Translations under genes and position numbers: made by a program
The notes under the pieces: generated by a model
What the model saw: the letters and a program-made list of their open reading frames with translations, nothing else
What the model was told of the DNA's origin: nothing
The model's database searches: none
In this document: piece by piece, positions 17,028 through 26,549 of the stretch
How positions within the stretch are numbered: position 1 is the stretch's first letter
How the letters are laid out: each line of letters begins with the position of its first letter
NCBI RefSeq assembly: GCF_050749815.1
Contig: NZ_CP192735.1
Location: forward strand, 248,001 to 312,000
Reading direction: 5' to 3'
From: Dyella_A sp050749815
GTDB lineage: Bacteria; Pseudomonadota; Gammaproteobacteria; Xanthomonadales; Rhodanobacteraceae
Length of the DNA stretch: 64,000 nt

Positions 17028-18452
17028 ATGCAACGCATCGAGCACATCTACATCAACGGCGCCTTCGTCACCCCGCACGGCAGCGAATGGTTCGACCTGT
17101 TCAACCCGGCCACCGAAGAAGTGATCGGCCAGGTGCGCCTGGGCGACGCCGACGACGCCCGGCGCGCCATCGCCGCGGCCAAGGCTGCTTTCCCCGCCTT
17201 CTCGCGCACCACCCGCGAGCAGCGCCTTGCCATGCTGCAGCGGATGCAGGCCGCCATGGCCGCGCGCGAGGACGAGCTGTTCGACGCCATCGTCACCGAG
17301 TACGGCGCCCCGGTGTCGCGGGCGCGCTGGATGGCGGCCTACAGTCACCAGGTGATCGGCGAGGCTGCGGCCACCCTGGCCGAGTACGCGTTCGAACACA
17401 CGGCGGGCAGCGCCCGCGTGGTGATGAAGCCGCTCGGCGTGGCCGGGCTCATCACGCCGTGGAACAGCGACGCGGGCTTCATCTGCGGCAAGCTCGCCAC
17501 CGCGATGGCCGCCGGCTGCACCGCGGTGATCAAGCCCAGCGAGATGAGTGCGCTGCAGACGCAGATCGTGATGGAGGCCTTGCACGAAGCCTGCCTGCCG
17601 CCCGGCGTGGCCAACATCGTCAACGGACGCGGCGACGTGGTCGGCGCGCAGATCAGCGCGCATCCGGACGTGGCCAAGATCTCCTTCACCGGCTCCACCG
17701 CCGTCGGGCGCGCGATCCTGCGCAGCGGCGCGGACACGCTCAAGCGGGTCACGCTGGAGCTGGGCGGCAAGTCGCCCACCATCGTGCTGGACGACGCCGA
17801 CCTCGCCACCGCGATCCCGCTGGCGGTGAGTGCCGGCTTCATGAACAGCGGGCAGGCCTGCATTGCCGGCACGCGCATCCTGGTGCCCGCCTCGCGGCTG
17901 GCCGAATGCGAAGCCGCCATCGTCGAACAGGTGCGCACCACCCCCTCCGGCGATCCACGCGATCCCGCCACCGCCATCGGTCCGATGGTCAGTGCCAGGC
18001 AGTGGCAGCGCGTGCAGGGCTACATCCGGCGCGGCATCGAGGAAGGCGCCCGCGTGCTGATCGGCGGCGAAGGCCGCCCCGAGGGCATCACCCGCGGCTG
18101 GCTGGTCAAGCCCACCGTGTTCACCGACGCGCGCAACGACATGACGATTGCCCGCGAGGAAATCTTCGGCCCGGTCCTCACCGTCATTCCGTACCGCGAT
18201 GAGGCCGAGGCAATCGCCATCGCCAACGACACCTCCTATGGCCTGCACGCCTACGTGCTCACCGGCGACAGCGCCCGTGGCGCTCGCGTGGCCGCGCAGA
18301 TCGAGGCGGGCCGCGTACTGGTCAACACGCTTACCCATGAACCCAAGGCGCCGTTCGGCGGGTTCAAGCAATCGGGCATCGGGCGGGAAAACAGCCACTA
18401 CGGGCTGGAGGCGTATCTGGAGCCGCAGGCGATCGTGGTGGGTCAGAGCTGA
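17028..18452 (+). CDS. NAD(P)-dependent aldehyde dehydrogenase
   Basis: A 474-residue aldehyde dehydrogenase. The catalytic Cys lies in NSGQACIAGTR and the general base Glu in LELGGKSPTIV; the cofactor loop FTGSTAVGRAI and the C-terminal PFGGFKQSGIGRENSHYGLE are in place. It oxidises aldehydes to acids in the cytosol; the aldehyde is not identifiable. The ATG at 17028 has GAGGA upstream; the long open frame before it overlaps the LysR gene and is not coding. It is divergently paired with that LysR. Confidence 0.93.
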   Translation: MQRIEHIYINGAFVTPHGSEWFDLFNPATEEVIGQVRLGDADDARRAIAAAKAAFPAFSRTTREQRLAMLQRMQAAMAAREDELFDAIVTEYGAPVSRARWMAAYSHQVIGEAAATLAEYAFEHTAGSARVVMKPLGVAGLITPWNSDAGFICGKLATAMAAGCTAVIKPSEMSALQTQIVMEALHEACLPPGVANIVNGRGDVVGAQISAHPDVAKISFTGSTAVGRAILRSGADTLKRVTLELGGKSPTIVLDDADLATAIPLAVSAGFMNSGQACIAGTRILVPASRLAECEAAIVEQVRTTPSGDPRDPATAIGPMVSARQWQRVQGYIRRGIEEGARVLIGGEGRPEGITRGWLVKPTVFTDARNDMTIAREEIFGPVLTVIPYRDEAEAIAIANDTSYGLHAYVLTGDSARGARVAAQIEAGRVLVNTLTHEPKAPFGGFKQSGIGRENSHYGLEAYLEPQAIVVGQS

Positions 18453-19149
18453 GAAGAGGGAGCGCAGACGGTTCGCGCCGGGTGTCGACTGCGCGCTCGC
18501 GGCAAAAGGCGGGCCGCCGGCGCCAGGGGTATCTGCTCCTCGGCGACACCATCGACGGGCCACGGGTGGCGATACGGTGACGCTGGCTGCCCTGGCGCTG
18601 ATCGGCGCGATGTTCGGCTAGTGCCCCGCGCTTGTCTGCGCGGCTGGACCTGGGTGAGCCGGCGGCGTGGGGTTTCGCCGCCGGCCCGATCCCGCGAGGC
18701 TCAGAAGTCGGTCGACAGTGCCAGTTCGCGCCAGCTGGCGAGTTCGGCCGCAACGTGGCGATTCTTCGTCTCGATGCGCTGCACGGTGTCGCTGCCCAGC
18801 GGCAGGCGCAGCGGCCGGCGATCCGCATGCTCTAAGACGACATGCGCTGCGATGAACAGCCAAGAGGCCGGCGCCCTCTGATGTAGGCGCGGCGTCAAAT
18901 GCCGCTATAAAGCCATTCCGGTCGGAGCGGAGGGTCGACACTGGACTGCCACTGTCACGCCCGCTGCAACGCGCTGGTCCACGTGCGCAGGTGACCGATG
19001 GCGCGATCGCGACGAAGGGAAGGGATGTTCGACCGCCCCGTGCCGTCGGCCGACGCCCGCGGTGGTAAGTTCGGCGTCGCCCACCCACGGGGTTATGGGC
19101 TAGGGCCGCCGTGCCGTCGCTTTTTCGTCGCAGTCCAGGGAGTTCATCC
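18453..19149. other. non-coding stretch with an SDR tail remnant
   Basis: About 700 bp between the aldehyde dehydrogenase and the hydrolase. Apart from the minus-strand SDR remnant at 18701-18850, no frame here has a start, ribosome site or recognisable product. The promoter of the hydrolase should lie in the last 150 bp. Confidence 0.5.
18701..18850 (-). pseudogene. C-terminal remnant of an SDR oxidoreductase
   Basis: The minus-strand frame ending with TGA at 18701 reads RRPLRLPLGSDTVQRIETKN, then RHVAAELASWRELALSTDF. This closely matches the C-terminus of a group of SDRs that end PPLRLPLGSDA…WR.LA.STDF. The Rossmann fold and active site that should precede it are absent, and upstream sequence has no SDR features, so this is a gene fragment. 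The left border near 18850 is approximate. Confidence 0.55.
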
Positions 19150-19887
19150 ATGCGCCAATCCATCGTCCGCTTCGCCGCTTTCGCGTTGCTCGCCATGCTG
19201 GGCGGCAACGCCCTGGCCGCCGAACCTGTCACCTTGCACACGGCCGACCAGGTCACCGTCTACGGCACCCTGAGTAAGGCCCGGGCCGACAACGACAAGG
19301 TGCTGCTGCTGTTCCATCAGGCCAGCGCCAGTCGTCACGAGTACGACCCGTTGATCGCCCGGTTCAACCAGCTCGGTTACGACACGCTGGCGATCGACCA
19401 GCGCTCGGGCGGCGAGCTGTTCGGTGGTCACAACCAGACGGTGGCTGCTCTGGGCAAGTCCGCGGCTTACCTGCAGGCCGCGCCGGATCTCGACTCCGCG
19501 CTCGCCTGGGCGCGCGACCGCCACTACGCGACCATCGTTGCGGTAGGAAGCTCCTATTCGTCGGCGCTGGTGATCCTGCTTGCCGCGCGCCATCCGTCGG
19601 GGCTTACCGCCATCGCCAGCTTCTCGCCCGGTGAATACTTCGACGACAAGAACCTGATCAAGACGGCCGCGGCGAAGGTGACCGTTCCGTTCTACATCAC
19701 CACCGGCCCGGACGAGGCTGCCAACGTGGCAGAAGTGCTACGCGACGCGCACGGCGACAACGTCACCCACTACCAGCCCAAGGCAGGCGTGCACGGCGCC
19801 TCGACCCTGGTGAAGTCGCGCGACCCGGCCGGCTATACGGCCAACCTGCAGAGCTTCGAGCAGTTTCTGCGCGAGGTGGGACGGTAG
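19150..19887 (+). CDS. secreted alpha/beta-hydrolase
   Basis: A 245-residue protein with a signal peptide (MRQSIVRFAAFALLAMLGGNALA-A) and an alpha/beta-hydrolase fold. The nucleophile elbow is GSSYSS (Ser at the centre), the acid is probably in TGPDEAAN, and the His is in KAGVHGAS. An oxyanion loop, LLLFHQASASRHEY, precedes. It resembles dienelactone-hydrolase-like serine hydrolases. The location is periplasmic and the substrate unknown. The ATG at 19150 gives the signal peptide; an earlier in-frame start would bury it. Confidence 0.82.
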   Translation: MRQSIVRFAAFALLAMLGGNALAAEPVTLHTADQVTVYGTLSKARADNDKVLLLFHQASASRHEYDPLIARFNQLGYDTLAIDQRSGGELFGGHNQTVAALGKSAAYLQAAPDLDSALAWARDRHYATIVAVGSSYSSALVILLAARHPSGLTAIASFSPGEYFDDKNLIKTAAAKVTVPFYITTGPDEAANVAEVLRDAHGDNVTHYQPKAGVHGASTLVKSRDPAGYTANLQSFEQFLREVGR

Positions 19888-20024
19888 CCGCGGCTAATGA
19901 TCTGGCCGGAACGATTACGGCCAGAGGAGCCGAGTGAGTGACGTCCCTCTGGGGCCGAGGTAAGCATGCGTCCGCGGGCGCGGCTTGAAAGATCACTCCG
20001 ACCCGCATTTTGCAAGCGATGGCG

Positions 20025-20417
20025 CTAGGTTTCCGAGCGGCCGGTGCCCTCGCGGTTGCCCGGGTAATGGTGGGTGAGCGGAAACGGCGGCAGCCAGCTC
20101 TCGCGGCGGACGGTCCAGTTTTCGTAGGTTGGCATCAGCTGGTCCGGGGCATCCAGCGCTCCCAGGTGCACTTCGATCTCATCGCCGTAGCGGGCGAAGA
20201 CCGACGAGCCACAGCGGGGGCAGAAAAAGCGTCCGCCGTAGTGCCGTGGATCTCCCAGGATCGCCACTGCCGTGTGCGGAAAGATCGCTGCGGCGAAGAA
20301 CAGCGCGCCGTGGTGCTTACGGCAATCCAGGCAGTGGCAGAGGCCGACCCGATAGGGGCGGCCTGAGGCCTCCAGACGGACGTCGCCGCACAGGCAGCCT
20401 CCCGTGAATCGTTCCAT
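20025..20417 (-). CDS. GFA-family (CENP-V/GFA domain) zinc protein
   Basis: A 130-residue protein with the zinc ligands of the GFA domain in order: GGCLCGDVRLEA, CHCLDCRKHHGA, and FCPRCGSSVFARY. The family name comes from S-(hydroxymethyl)glutathione synthase, but most small members have no proven activity. The ATG at 20417 has GGAG seven bases upstream; an ATG at 20453 is possible. It is a stand-alone gene. Confidence 0.88.
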   Translation of the reverse strand: MERFTGGCLCGDVRLEASGRPYRVGLCHCLDCRKHHGALFFAAAIFPHTAVAILGDPRHYGGRFFCPRCGSSVFARYGDEIEVHLGALDAPDQLMPTYENWTVRRESWLPPFPLTHHYPGNREGTGRSET

Positions 20418-20637
20418 GTGCCGTCTCCGCGAAAAGCATCGGGCACGCATCATCCCTGCGGACAGGTCGACGGCAGATCAAGGCCTGGCGCAGGCGCAGG
20501 CCTTGGATCAAGTACGCGGGGAGCGTATCGCTGGCGATGCCTTCATCGCGGATGTCCAGCCGACAGCCCTCGGCGTGCAGTGCTCGCTCAGGGGTGAGGG
20601 CTCAGGGAGGAGCCGCTTGCGTCGGTCTGCTGGCTCT

Positions 20638-20934
20638 TTAGGAGAACAAGCCGACTGCAAGCTGTGCCCAGACGAGCAGGAGCACCAGCAGCACGCCCGC
20701 GACCACCAGGCGCCGGCTCCGCGCCGATGTCGTCAGGCGCCGGCCGACGACGATGGCCGTGCCGGCGGACAACAGAAGCGCAGCGCCGACCACGAAATCC
20801 CCGGCCGTCCAACGCACCTCGTTCGTAAAGTGCATCGCCACGAGGGGTATGCCCAGCAACAACGCCGTGACGAGCGCCACGACGCACAACGGTCTGATCC
20901 AGGAACGAGCGTGCATGGGGGAGGCGGCCGTCAT
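20638..20934 (-). CDS. small three-helix membrane protein
   Basis: About 98 residues with three hydrophobic segments (LCVVALVTALLLGIPLVAMHF; WTAGDFVVGAALLLSAGTAIVV; LVVAGVLLVLLLVWAQLAVGLF) separated by basic turns. No family is recognised with certainty. The ATG at 20934 was chosen, but no clear ribosome site is seen; ATG 20904-20916 or TTG 20946 are alternatives. Confidence 0.55.
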   Translation of the reverse strand: MTAASPMHARSWIRPLCVVALVTALLLGIPLVAMHFTNEVRWTAGDFVVGAALLLSAGTAIVVGRRLTTSARSRRLVVAGVLLVLLLVWAQLAVGLFS

Positions 20935-21060
20935 GTGAGTGGGCAAAGCGTAGCGCGAGCCCGCGCACCGCTCGTGGCCAGCCCATCGCCGGGAGCTGGC
21001 AATTCCGGGTCCTGTTGAGGCGCCCGCGAGCGCCCCGGCCCGGCAGAACGGCCGGCTCGT

Positions 21061-22749
21061 TCAGCGCGCGGGATGCCCGCGCTCTTCCATCAAGCGTGTC
21101 AGCTCGGCCACCAGATCCTGGCGCGTTGCCGGCGCATCGAGCAGGTACACCTGCACGTCGTGCGCGGGCACGCTGGCCTTCAGCGTGCCACTGTCCGCCA
21201 CCGTGATCGCCTTGCCCCCGAACGCCGGCTTCCACTGGCCGGGTTGCAGCTTGTCGCTCACCTCGAACGTGGCCGGCTGGTCGCCCTTGTTGAGCAGCAC
21301 GAGGGCGATCTGGTGGGTGTCTCCTTGCTGATAGACGCGGTAGAACGCGGCCTGCTGACCGGCGAAGCGGATCGGAAGCATGAGGCCGCGCTGCAGCGCG
21401 GGCGTGCTTTCGCGCAGCGTGGCGATGCGCTTGAGGTGTTGGTAGATCGGGCTCTTCGGTGCTGCGTCGATGCGCGCCTGGCCGAAGTAGTTGCGGTTGC
21501 CCTCGTGCTCGGCCTTGCCGCGTTCGAAGCCGGTCTCCGAGCCGTAGTAGATGGCCGGGATGCCGCGCGCGGTGAACAGAAAGTTGTTGGCGTCGATGAA
21601 GCCGTCGTCGGTGGCGTTGAGCCGCGCCATGTCGTGGTTGTCGTAGAAGGTCACCAGCTCGTACGGGTTCTGGTACGGGCCATTCGTGAGGTAGAGCCGG
21701 TCGAGGATCTGCGCGTAGTCGCTGTCCGGATGCTCGAACACGTCACCCATGCGGCCGCGCAGCGGAAAGTCGAGCACGCTGATGGAGCCGCTCGAAGGCC
21801 AGGTGAACTTGCCGATGTTGTCGGGGCTGTAGTCGAACGCTTCGCCGTACATGAAGAAGCCAGGATGTTTGGCGCGGATGCGGTCGCTGAACTGCTTCCA
21901 GAACGCGGTCGACATGTGGCTGATGGTGTCAATGCGGAACGCGTCGCTGCCTTCGTCGATCCACTGCTCGTAGGCGCCAACCATGTAATCGAGCACGGCA
22001 GGGTTCTGGTCGTCGTTGTTGGACAGCTGCACCAGGTCGTCGTACGCGTGATAGAAGCGGTGCAGCGGGTTGCGCACAGGGTCGAGCTGGTACGGCGGCA
22101 GGTTCTGTTCGTCGGCAATGAGCTTGCCGTTCTTGTCGAAGATCTGTCCGTACTGCGGCTGCTTCACCGGCATGGTGAAGGCGGGCGAGCCGTGGTTGAC
22201 CACGATGTCCTGCACCACCTTCAGTCCCGCCTGGTGCATGCCGGCGGTGAACTGGCGGTAGTCCAGGTGCTGGCTCGGCAGGTGCTCGTCGAGCTTGTAG
22301 AAGTTGACGCCCCAGTAGCCGTGATAGCCGGTCTTGCCGCGGTCGGTGAACTTCGAGCCCCAGCTCACCGGGTCGCCGCCGGTGAAGGCCTCGTCCGGGT
22401 TGTCGACGATAGGGGTGATCCACACCGCGCCGAAGCCCATGCCGCGGATATAGCCGGCGTTCTCCAGCACGCCCTGGAAGTCGCCGCCGAGGTAGCCGAT
22501 GTTCGCGCTCTCGCCCTTCGGCGCGCCGGGCACCGGGATGTCCCAGGTGCGATGCGCGCCGCCCTGGTCGCGGTGGTCGTTGGACGGGTCGCCGTTGACG
22601 AAGCGGTCGGTGAGCACGAAGTAGATCGCGTTGGACGCCATGGGTGCGTCGGTGCCGACGAAGACGGGTTCGCTGGCCGGCGTGGCGGCGTGGGCGAGGC
22701 CACAGCCGAGCGTGGCGACGAGGGCGGGGAGCAGGCGCTTGGCGATCAT
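21061..22749 (-). CDS. secreted GH13 alpha-amylase/cyclodextrin glucanotransferase-like enzyme
   Basis: A 562-residue GH13 enzyme with a signal peptide (MIAKRLLPALVATLGCGLAHA-A). The barrel carries all three catalytic acids: nucleophile D274 (DAFRIDT), acid/base E303 (YGEAFDY) and D373 (FYDNHD), plus the calcium-site VVNHGS. The C-terminal beta domain ends near residue 540. It acts on starch or maltodextrins in the periplasm or outside. Hydrolysis versus transglycosylation cannot be decided from sequence. It is the last gene behind the MFS and glycosidase genes, with a REP element in the gap. Confidence 0.88.
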   Translation of the reverse strand: MIAKRLLPALVATLGCGLAHAATPASEPVFVGTDAPMASNAIYFVLTDRFVNGDPSNDHRDQGGAHRTWDIPVPGAPKGESANIGYLGGDFQGVLENAGYIRGMGFGAVWITPIVDNPDEAFTGGDPVSWGSKFTDRGKTGYHGYWGVNFYKLDEHLPSQHLDYRQFTAGMHQAGLKVVQDIVVNHGSPAFTMPVKQPQYGQIFDKNGKLIADEQNLPPYQLDPVRNPLHRFYHAYDDLVQLSNNDDQNPAVLDYMVGAYEQWIDEGSDAFRIDTISHMSTAFWKQFSDRIRAKHPGFFMYGEAFDYSPDNIGKFTWPSSGSISVLDFPLRGRMGDVFEHPDSDYAQILDRLYLTNGPYQNPYELVTFYDNHDMARLNATDDGFIDANNFLFTARGIPAIYYGSETGFERGKAEHEGNRNYFGQARIDAAPKSPIYQHLKRIATLRESTPALQRGLMLPIRFAGQQAAFYRVYQQGDTHQIALVLLNKGDQPATFEVSDKLQPGQWKPAFGGKAITVADSGTLKASVPAHDVQVYLLDAPATRQDLVAELTRLMEERGHPAR

Positions 22750-22776
22750 GGTTTGGTTTCCGTGGTGCGGTGCTTT

Positions 22777-22867
22777 TTGTAGGAGCCCGCTCGCGGGCGA
22801 TGCTTCTGCTCCTGATCCACATCGAAGCAAAGAGCCAAGAGCATCGCCCGCGAGCGGTCTCCTACAT
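22777..22867. repeat. REP-like palindrome pair between operon genes
   Basis: GTAGGAGCCCGCTCGCGGGCGATGC is followed about 35 bp later by the inverted partner GCATCGCCCGCGAGCGGTCTCCTAC. It is the same family as the tandem array at 10218-10445. Placed between the MFS gene and the amylase, it could attenuate transcription or protect the upstream mRNA. Confidence 0.8.
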
Positions 22868-22881
22868 GGGGGGCGGTGAAA

Positions 22882-24351
22882 TCAGGCGACTTCCATCCGC
22901 GGCACGCGAAGCGTGCACAGGCCGGCGATCAGCAGGCTGGCGCCGCCCAGGCCCAGTGCCCAGATCGGCTGGTGATGGAAGAACAGCTTGAGCAGCACGC
23001 CGAGCACGCTGGCGGCCATCAGCTGCGGGATCACGATGAAGAAATTGAAGATGCCCATGTAGATGCCCATCTTCGCGGCGGGCAGGTTGTCCGAGAGCAT
23101 CGCGTAGGGCAGCGAGAGGATCGACGCCCAGGCGAAGCCGACGCCGACCATCGAGGCGATCAGCCAGTGCGGGTCGCGGATCACCAGGAACGAGAGCAGG
23201 CCGATGCCGCCCAGCCACAGGTTCACCAGGTGGCTCATGCGCAGCCCACAGGCGCGCACCAGCAGCGGAATGAGGATCGCGGCGAGCACGCCCACGCCGT
23301 TGTAGGTGCCCATCAGCACGCCAGCCCAGTTCGCGCCTTCGTTGTACGCAGCCGAGGTGGTGTCGGTGCTGCCGTAGAAGCGCTCGGCCACCGCCGGCGT
23401 GGTGTTGATCCACATCGCGAACATGGCGAACCAGGAGAAGAACTGCACCCAGTTGAGCCGGCGCATCGGCCGTGGCATGCCGTAGAGGTCGCCCATGATC
23501 TGGCGCAGCGCGCCCTGGCTGCGGGTGCGGCTGAGCCACACGAACAGCGCGCCGAAGCCGACCAATCCGCCGGCCAGCAGGTACAACTCCTTCTCCAGGT
23601 CGTAGTGCTGGATCAGCGCCAGCAGCACCGCACCGAGCCCAAGGAACAACGCGCCGACCCGCCACGCGCCGCCCACCGCCGCCGGCGTCTCGTTGACGTG
23701 GGCGTCGGCAAAAGCCCGCAGTTGCTCCGGCGGGTATTCGCGGGTGCTGAGGATGGTCCACAGCATGGCGCCGAGCAGCACCGCCGCGCCGGCGTAGAAC
23801 GCATACATCACCGAGTGCGGCACCTCGCCGGGCGGTGCGGTGTTGGCCACGCCGAAGTGGGTAAGCACGTAGGGCAGGAACGACGCCACCACCGCGCCGA
23901 CGCCGATAAACACGCTCTGCATCGCATAGCCCAGCGGCCGCTGCTTCGGCGGCAGCTGGTCGCCGACGAAGGCGCGGAACGGTTCCATCGACACGTTGAA
24001 CGAGGCGTCCATGATCCACAGCAGGCCGGCCGCCACCCACAGCGCCGGCGAGTTGGGCATCGCCATCAGCGCGATCGTGGCCAGCACCGCGCCGGCGAAG
24101 AAGTACGGGCGGCGGCGGCCGAAGCGGTTCCAGGTGCGGTCGGACAAGTAACCGATGATCGGCTGCACGATCAGCCCGGTGAACGGCGCGGCGATCCACA
24201 GCACCGGGATCTGGTCCACGTTCGCGCCCAGCGTCTGAAAGATGCGGCTGACGTTGGCGTTCTGCAGCGCGAAGCCGAACTGGATGCCGAGGAAGCCGAA
24301 GCACATGTTCCAGATCTGCCAGAACGACAGTTCCGGTTTTGCCTTGCTCAT
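22882..24351 (-). CDS. MFS sugar transporter (maltose/sucrose-type, SLC45/GPH-like)
   Basis: A 489-residue inner-membrane carrier with 12 helices. The helix 2-3 loop is SDRTWNRFGRRRPYFFAGA, the RxGRRRP form of the SLC45/GPH sugar symporters. The N-terminus begins LSFWQIWNMCFGFLGIQFGFALQNANVSRIFQ. Its start overlaps the stop of the glycosidase gene by 4 bp (ATGA). With the glycosidases around it, it is inferred to import maltose or maltodextrin from the periplasm by proton symport. Confidence 0.88.
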   Translation of the reverse strand: MSKAKPELSFWQIWNMCFGFLGIQFGFALQNANVSRIFQTLGANVDQIPVLWIAAPFTGLIVQPIIGYLSDRTWNRFGRRRPYFFAGAVLATIALMAMPNSPALWVAAGLLWIMDASFNVSMEPFRAFVGDQLPPKQRPLGYAMQSVFIGVGAVVASFLPYVLTHFGVANTAPPGEVPHSVMYAFYAGAAVLLGAMLWTILSTREYPPEQLRAFADAHVNETPAAVGGAWRVGALFLGLGAVLLALIQHYDLEKELYLLAGGLVGFGALFVWLSRTRSQGALRQIMGDLYGMPRPMRRLNWVQFFSWFAMFAMWINTTPAVAERFYGSTDTTSAAYNEGANWAGVLMGTYNGVGVLAAILIPLLVRACGLRMSHLVNLWLGGIGLLSFLVIRDPHWLIASMVGVGFAWASILSLPYAMLSDNLPAAKMGIYMGIFNFFIVIPQLMAASVLGVLLKLFFHHQPIWALGLGGASLLIAGLCTLRVPRMEVA

Positions 24352-26549
24352 CGTGCGTTGCCCTTGTCCGCGGAAGCGCCCAGCGGCGCGATCACCATCC
24401 CCTTCACGTCGGCCGCGTTGAGCGGGCCGTCGCTGCCGCCCACGCCGCCGGTGTAGTGGGCGAAGTGGCTGAGGTAGCTCATGTTGAAGCCGTCTTCCAG
24501 CGAAAAGCTGCAATGGGCGCCGGCCCGGGCGGCGAACTCGCCCCAGGTGGAGCGCTGCTCGCGCACGCTGTGCGGCATCACGATCGGCACGCGTTGCTCG
24601 GGGGCGCCGTCACAGCGGATCGCCAGCATCTTCACCGCGGCGGTGATGCCGGTGTTGATCGGGCCGTGGTCGTTCGCGTAGTTCAGCGACACGCGGTACT
24701 CGCCGCTGGCCGGTGCCGTCCACCTGCGCGGCCAGGCGCCGTCCACTGGTGTGCCTTCATCGGCGCAGACGGCCGGGCTGTGCAGCGATTCCAGCCCATT
24801 GTCGCCAACCCGGGTCGCGCTGATGCAGGTGAGGGTGCCGGTGCGCGGCAGCGTGCCGGCGCCATCGATCGTCTGCGCGCGGTGGCCGTTGACGTACAGC
24901 TGCAGCTTGCCGTCGCCCTGCACCTTCCAGGTGTGGCCGTCCGCGCCGAGCGTGGGCGCCGGCGGCGCCTCGGGCGCGTACAGCGGGGCGTCGGTGCGCA
25001 GCGGCGCGTCCTTCACGGTGATCGCCTTCAGCTGCACGGTGGTGGTGTGGCCGCGGGTCGACGTGCGATCGGCCACCAGCAGGTTGCCCTGGTGCTGTTT
25101 CGGCAGCCGCAGGGTGATGGTGCGGTCGGGCAGGGTGAGCGAGATGCTTTGCTTGTCGCCGAACAGCATCGGCACCAGCGAGGCGGGCAGCTTGGGCTGC
25201 ACGCTGCCGTCTTCATTGAGGCCGAATACGCCCTCGGTGACCACGGCGAAGTACGCCGCCACCGACCACAGCTGGCGCGGCGAGTTGACCACCGGTCCGC
25301 TGAGCTTGCCCTCGTCCACGTGCTGGCCCTGGGTGAGCAGCTCGTAGTTCTCCATATTCGAGCCGTACAGCGCCGCGCCGCGCATCACCGATTCGATCTC
25401 ATGCGCGATGCGCGCGGGCTGGTTCACCTCGCGCGCGGCACGCAGCGCATAGGCGCTGACGAACGGCCAGATGGCGCGGTTGTGGTAGATCGGTTGGTCG
25501 CGGCGCTCGGGCCACATTACCGGGCTGCCGGCCGGCCAGGTCGGGTAGTTCGCCAGCGTGCGGGAGGCGCGCTCGCCATCGGCTACGCCGCTGGTGATCG
25601 CCAGCGCGATACCGAGCAGGTCGTAGGTGTCGTTGGGCGTGCCGTCGCCACCGAGGAAGCTCATGTACATGCCGCGATCGGCGCGCCAGAAGTGCGCGTT
25701 GATCGCGGCCTTCAGCGCCTTCGCCTGGTCGGCGTAATCGGCGGCGGCCCGAGTGTCGCCGTGCTGGCGCGCCTGCGTGGCGGCCATCTGCAGCGCCTGG
25801 TAATGCAGCACGTTGGTGGACAGCGCGAACGACTGGCCGATGAAGGTGACCTCGTCGAAGGTCCACGCCGGATAGCTCTGCTCGCGCCAGTCCATGAAGG
25901 ATGTCTCGCCACGGTACAGCCCGAACTTCGCGTCGAAGGCGTACTGGCGATCCTGCGCCAGCGTGTCGCCGAGTGCCTTGTACACGTCGGCGGCGAAAGG
26001 CTTGTCTCCCAGCAAGTGCTGCGCGCCGAGGAACCACACCACGCGGTCGGTGCTGATCGGCCAGCTGCCGCCCGAGCCGGTGTCCTGCATGACGTAGAGG
26101 CCTTGCGGTGCGCTCGGCACGCGCACGTCCGACAGCTTGAAGGCGAGGCCGTTGCGCGCACGGTCGGCGTCGAAGCGCCACAGGCCCAGGTCGATCGAGT
26201 ACGACAGGTCGCGGGTCCACACGTAGGGCCACTTCAGGCCGGTCTCGAAGCAGTGGCAGGGGATCGGCTGGCCGTGGTCGAACGCGCCGTCGCGGATCGC
26301 GGTGACCGAATCCTGCTTGAGGTCGTCCTGCGCCATCGCGAACAGACCGTTGAACAGGGGGCTGGCGGTGTCGACAGCCAGCGGCTGCTTGCCGATCACG
26401 CGCTGGCCGTAGGGCCAGGCCACGGTGTACGCGCCCTGCGCATCGGCACTCACGCTTACGTGCACGCCGTGCCAGTCCAGTCCGTCATGCCAGGCTGGCG
26501 GTGGCGCCAGCGCGGCGGCCATCGAGGCGGCCAGCAGCGCGCTCAACAT
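24348..26549 (-). CDS. six-hairpin glycosidase-like protein (glucan-degrading)
   Basis: A 733-residue protein with a short hydrophobic leader (MLSALLAASMAAALA), so probably exported. The centre has the features of (alpha/alpha)6-barrel glycosidases: KWPYVWTRDLSYSIDLGLW, a Glu-containing MWPERRDQPIYHN, and NRAIWPFVSAYALRAA. The C-terminal 200 residues look like beta domains. Such proteins include glucoamylases and debranching enzymes. The specific activity is not certain here. It heads an operon with the MFS transporter and the GH13 enzyme, with a maltose-type operator 185 bp upstream. Confidence 0.75.
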   Translation of the reverse strand: MLSALLAASMAAALAPPPAWHDGLDWHGVHVSVSADAQGAYTVAWPYGQRVIGKQPLAVDTASPLFNGLFAMAQDDLKQDSVTAIRDGAFDHGQPIPCHCFETGLKWPYVWTRDLSYSIDLGLWRFDADRARNGLAFKLSDVRVPSAPQGLYVMQDTGSGGSWPISTDRVVWFLGAQHLLGDKPFAADVYKALGDTLAQDRQYAFDAKFGLYRGETSFMDWREQSYPAWTFDEVTFIGQSFALSTNVLHYQALQMAATQARQHGDTRAAADYADQAKALKAAINAHFWRADRGMYMSFLGGDGTPNDTYDLLGIALAITSGVADGERASRTLANYPTWPAGSPVMWPERRDQPIYHNRAIWPFVSAYALRAAREVNQPARIAHEIESVMRGAALYGSNMENYELLTQGQHVDEGKLSGPVVNSPRQLWSVAAYFAVVTEGVFGLNEDGSVQPKLPASLVPMLFGDKQSISLTLPDRTITLRLPKQHQGNLLVADRTSTRGHTTTVQLKAITVKDAPLRTDAPLYAPEAPPAPTLGADGHTWKVQGDGKLQLYVNGHRAQTIDGAGTLPRTGTLTCISATRVGDNGLESLHSPAVCADEGTPVDGAWPRRWTAPASGEYRVSLNYANDHGPINTGITAAVKMLAIRCDGAPEQRVPIVMPHSVREQRSTWGEFAARAGAHCSFSLEDGFNMSYLSHFAHYTGGVGGSDGPLNAADVKGMVIAPLGASADKGNAR

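Noticed and set aside
18544..18620. Short plus-strand frame ending GDTVTLAALALIGAMFG before a stop
   Set aside because: It is too short, has no start with a ribosome site and no family match.
20454..20637. Plus-strand frame with GERIAGDAFIADVQPTALG
   Set aside because: No start context and no family recognised; it could be a remnant, but the evidence is too weak to list.
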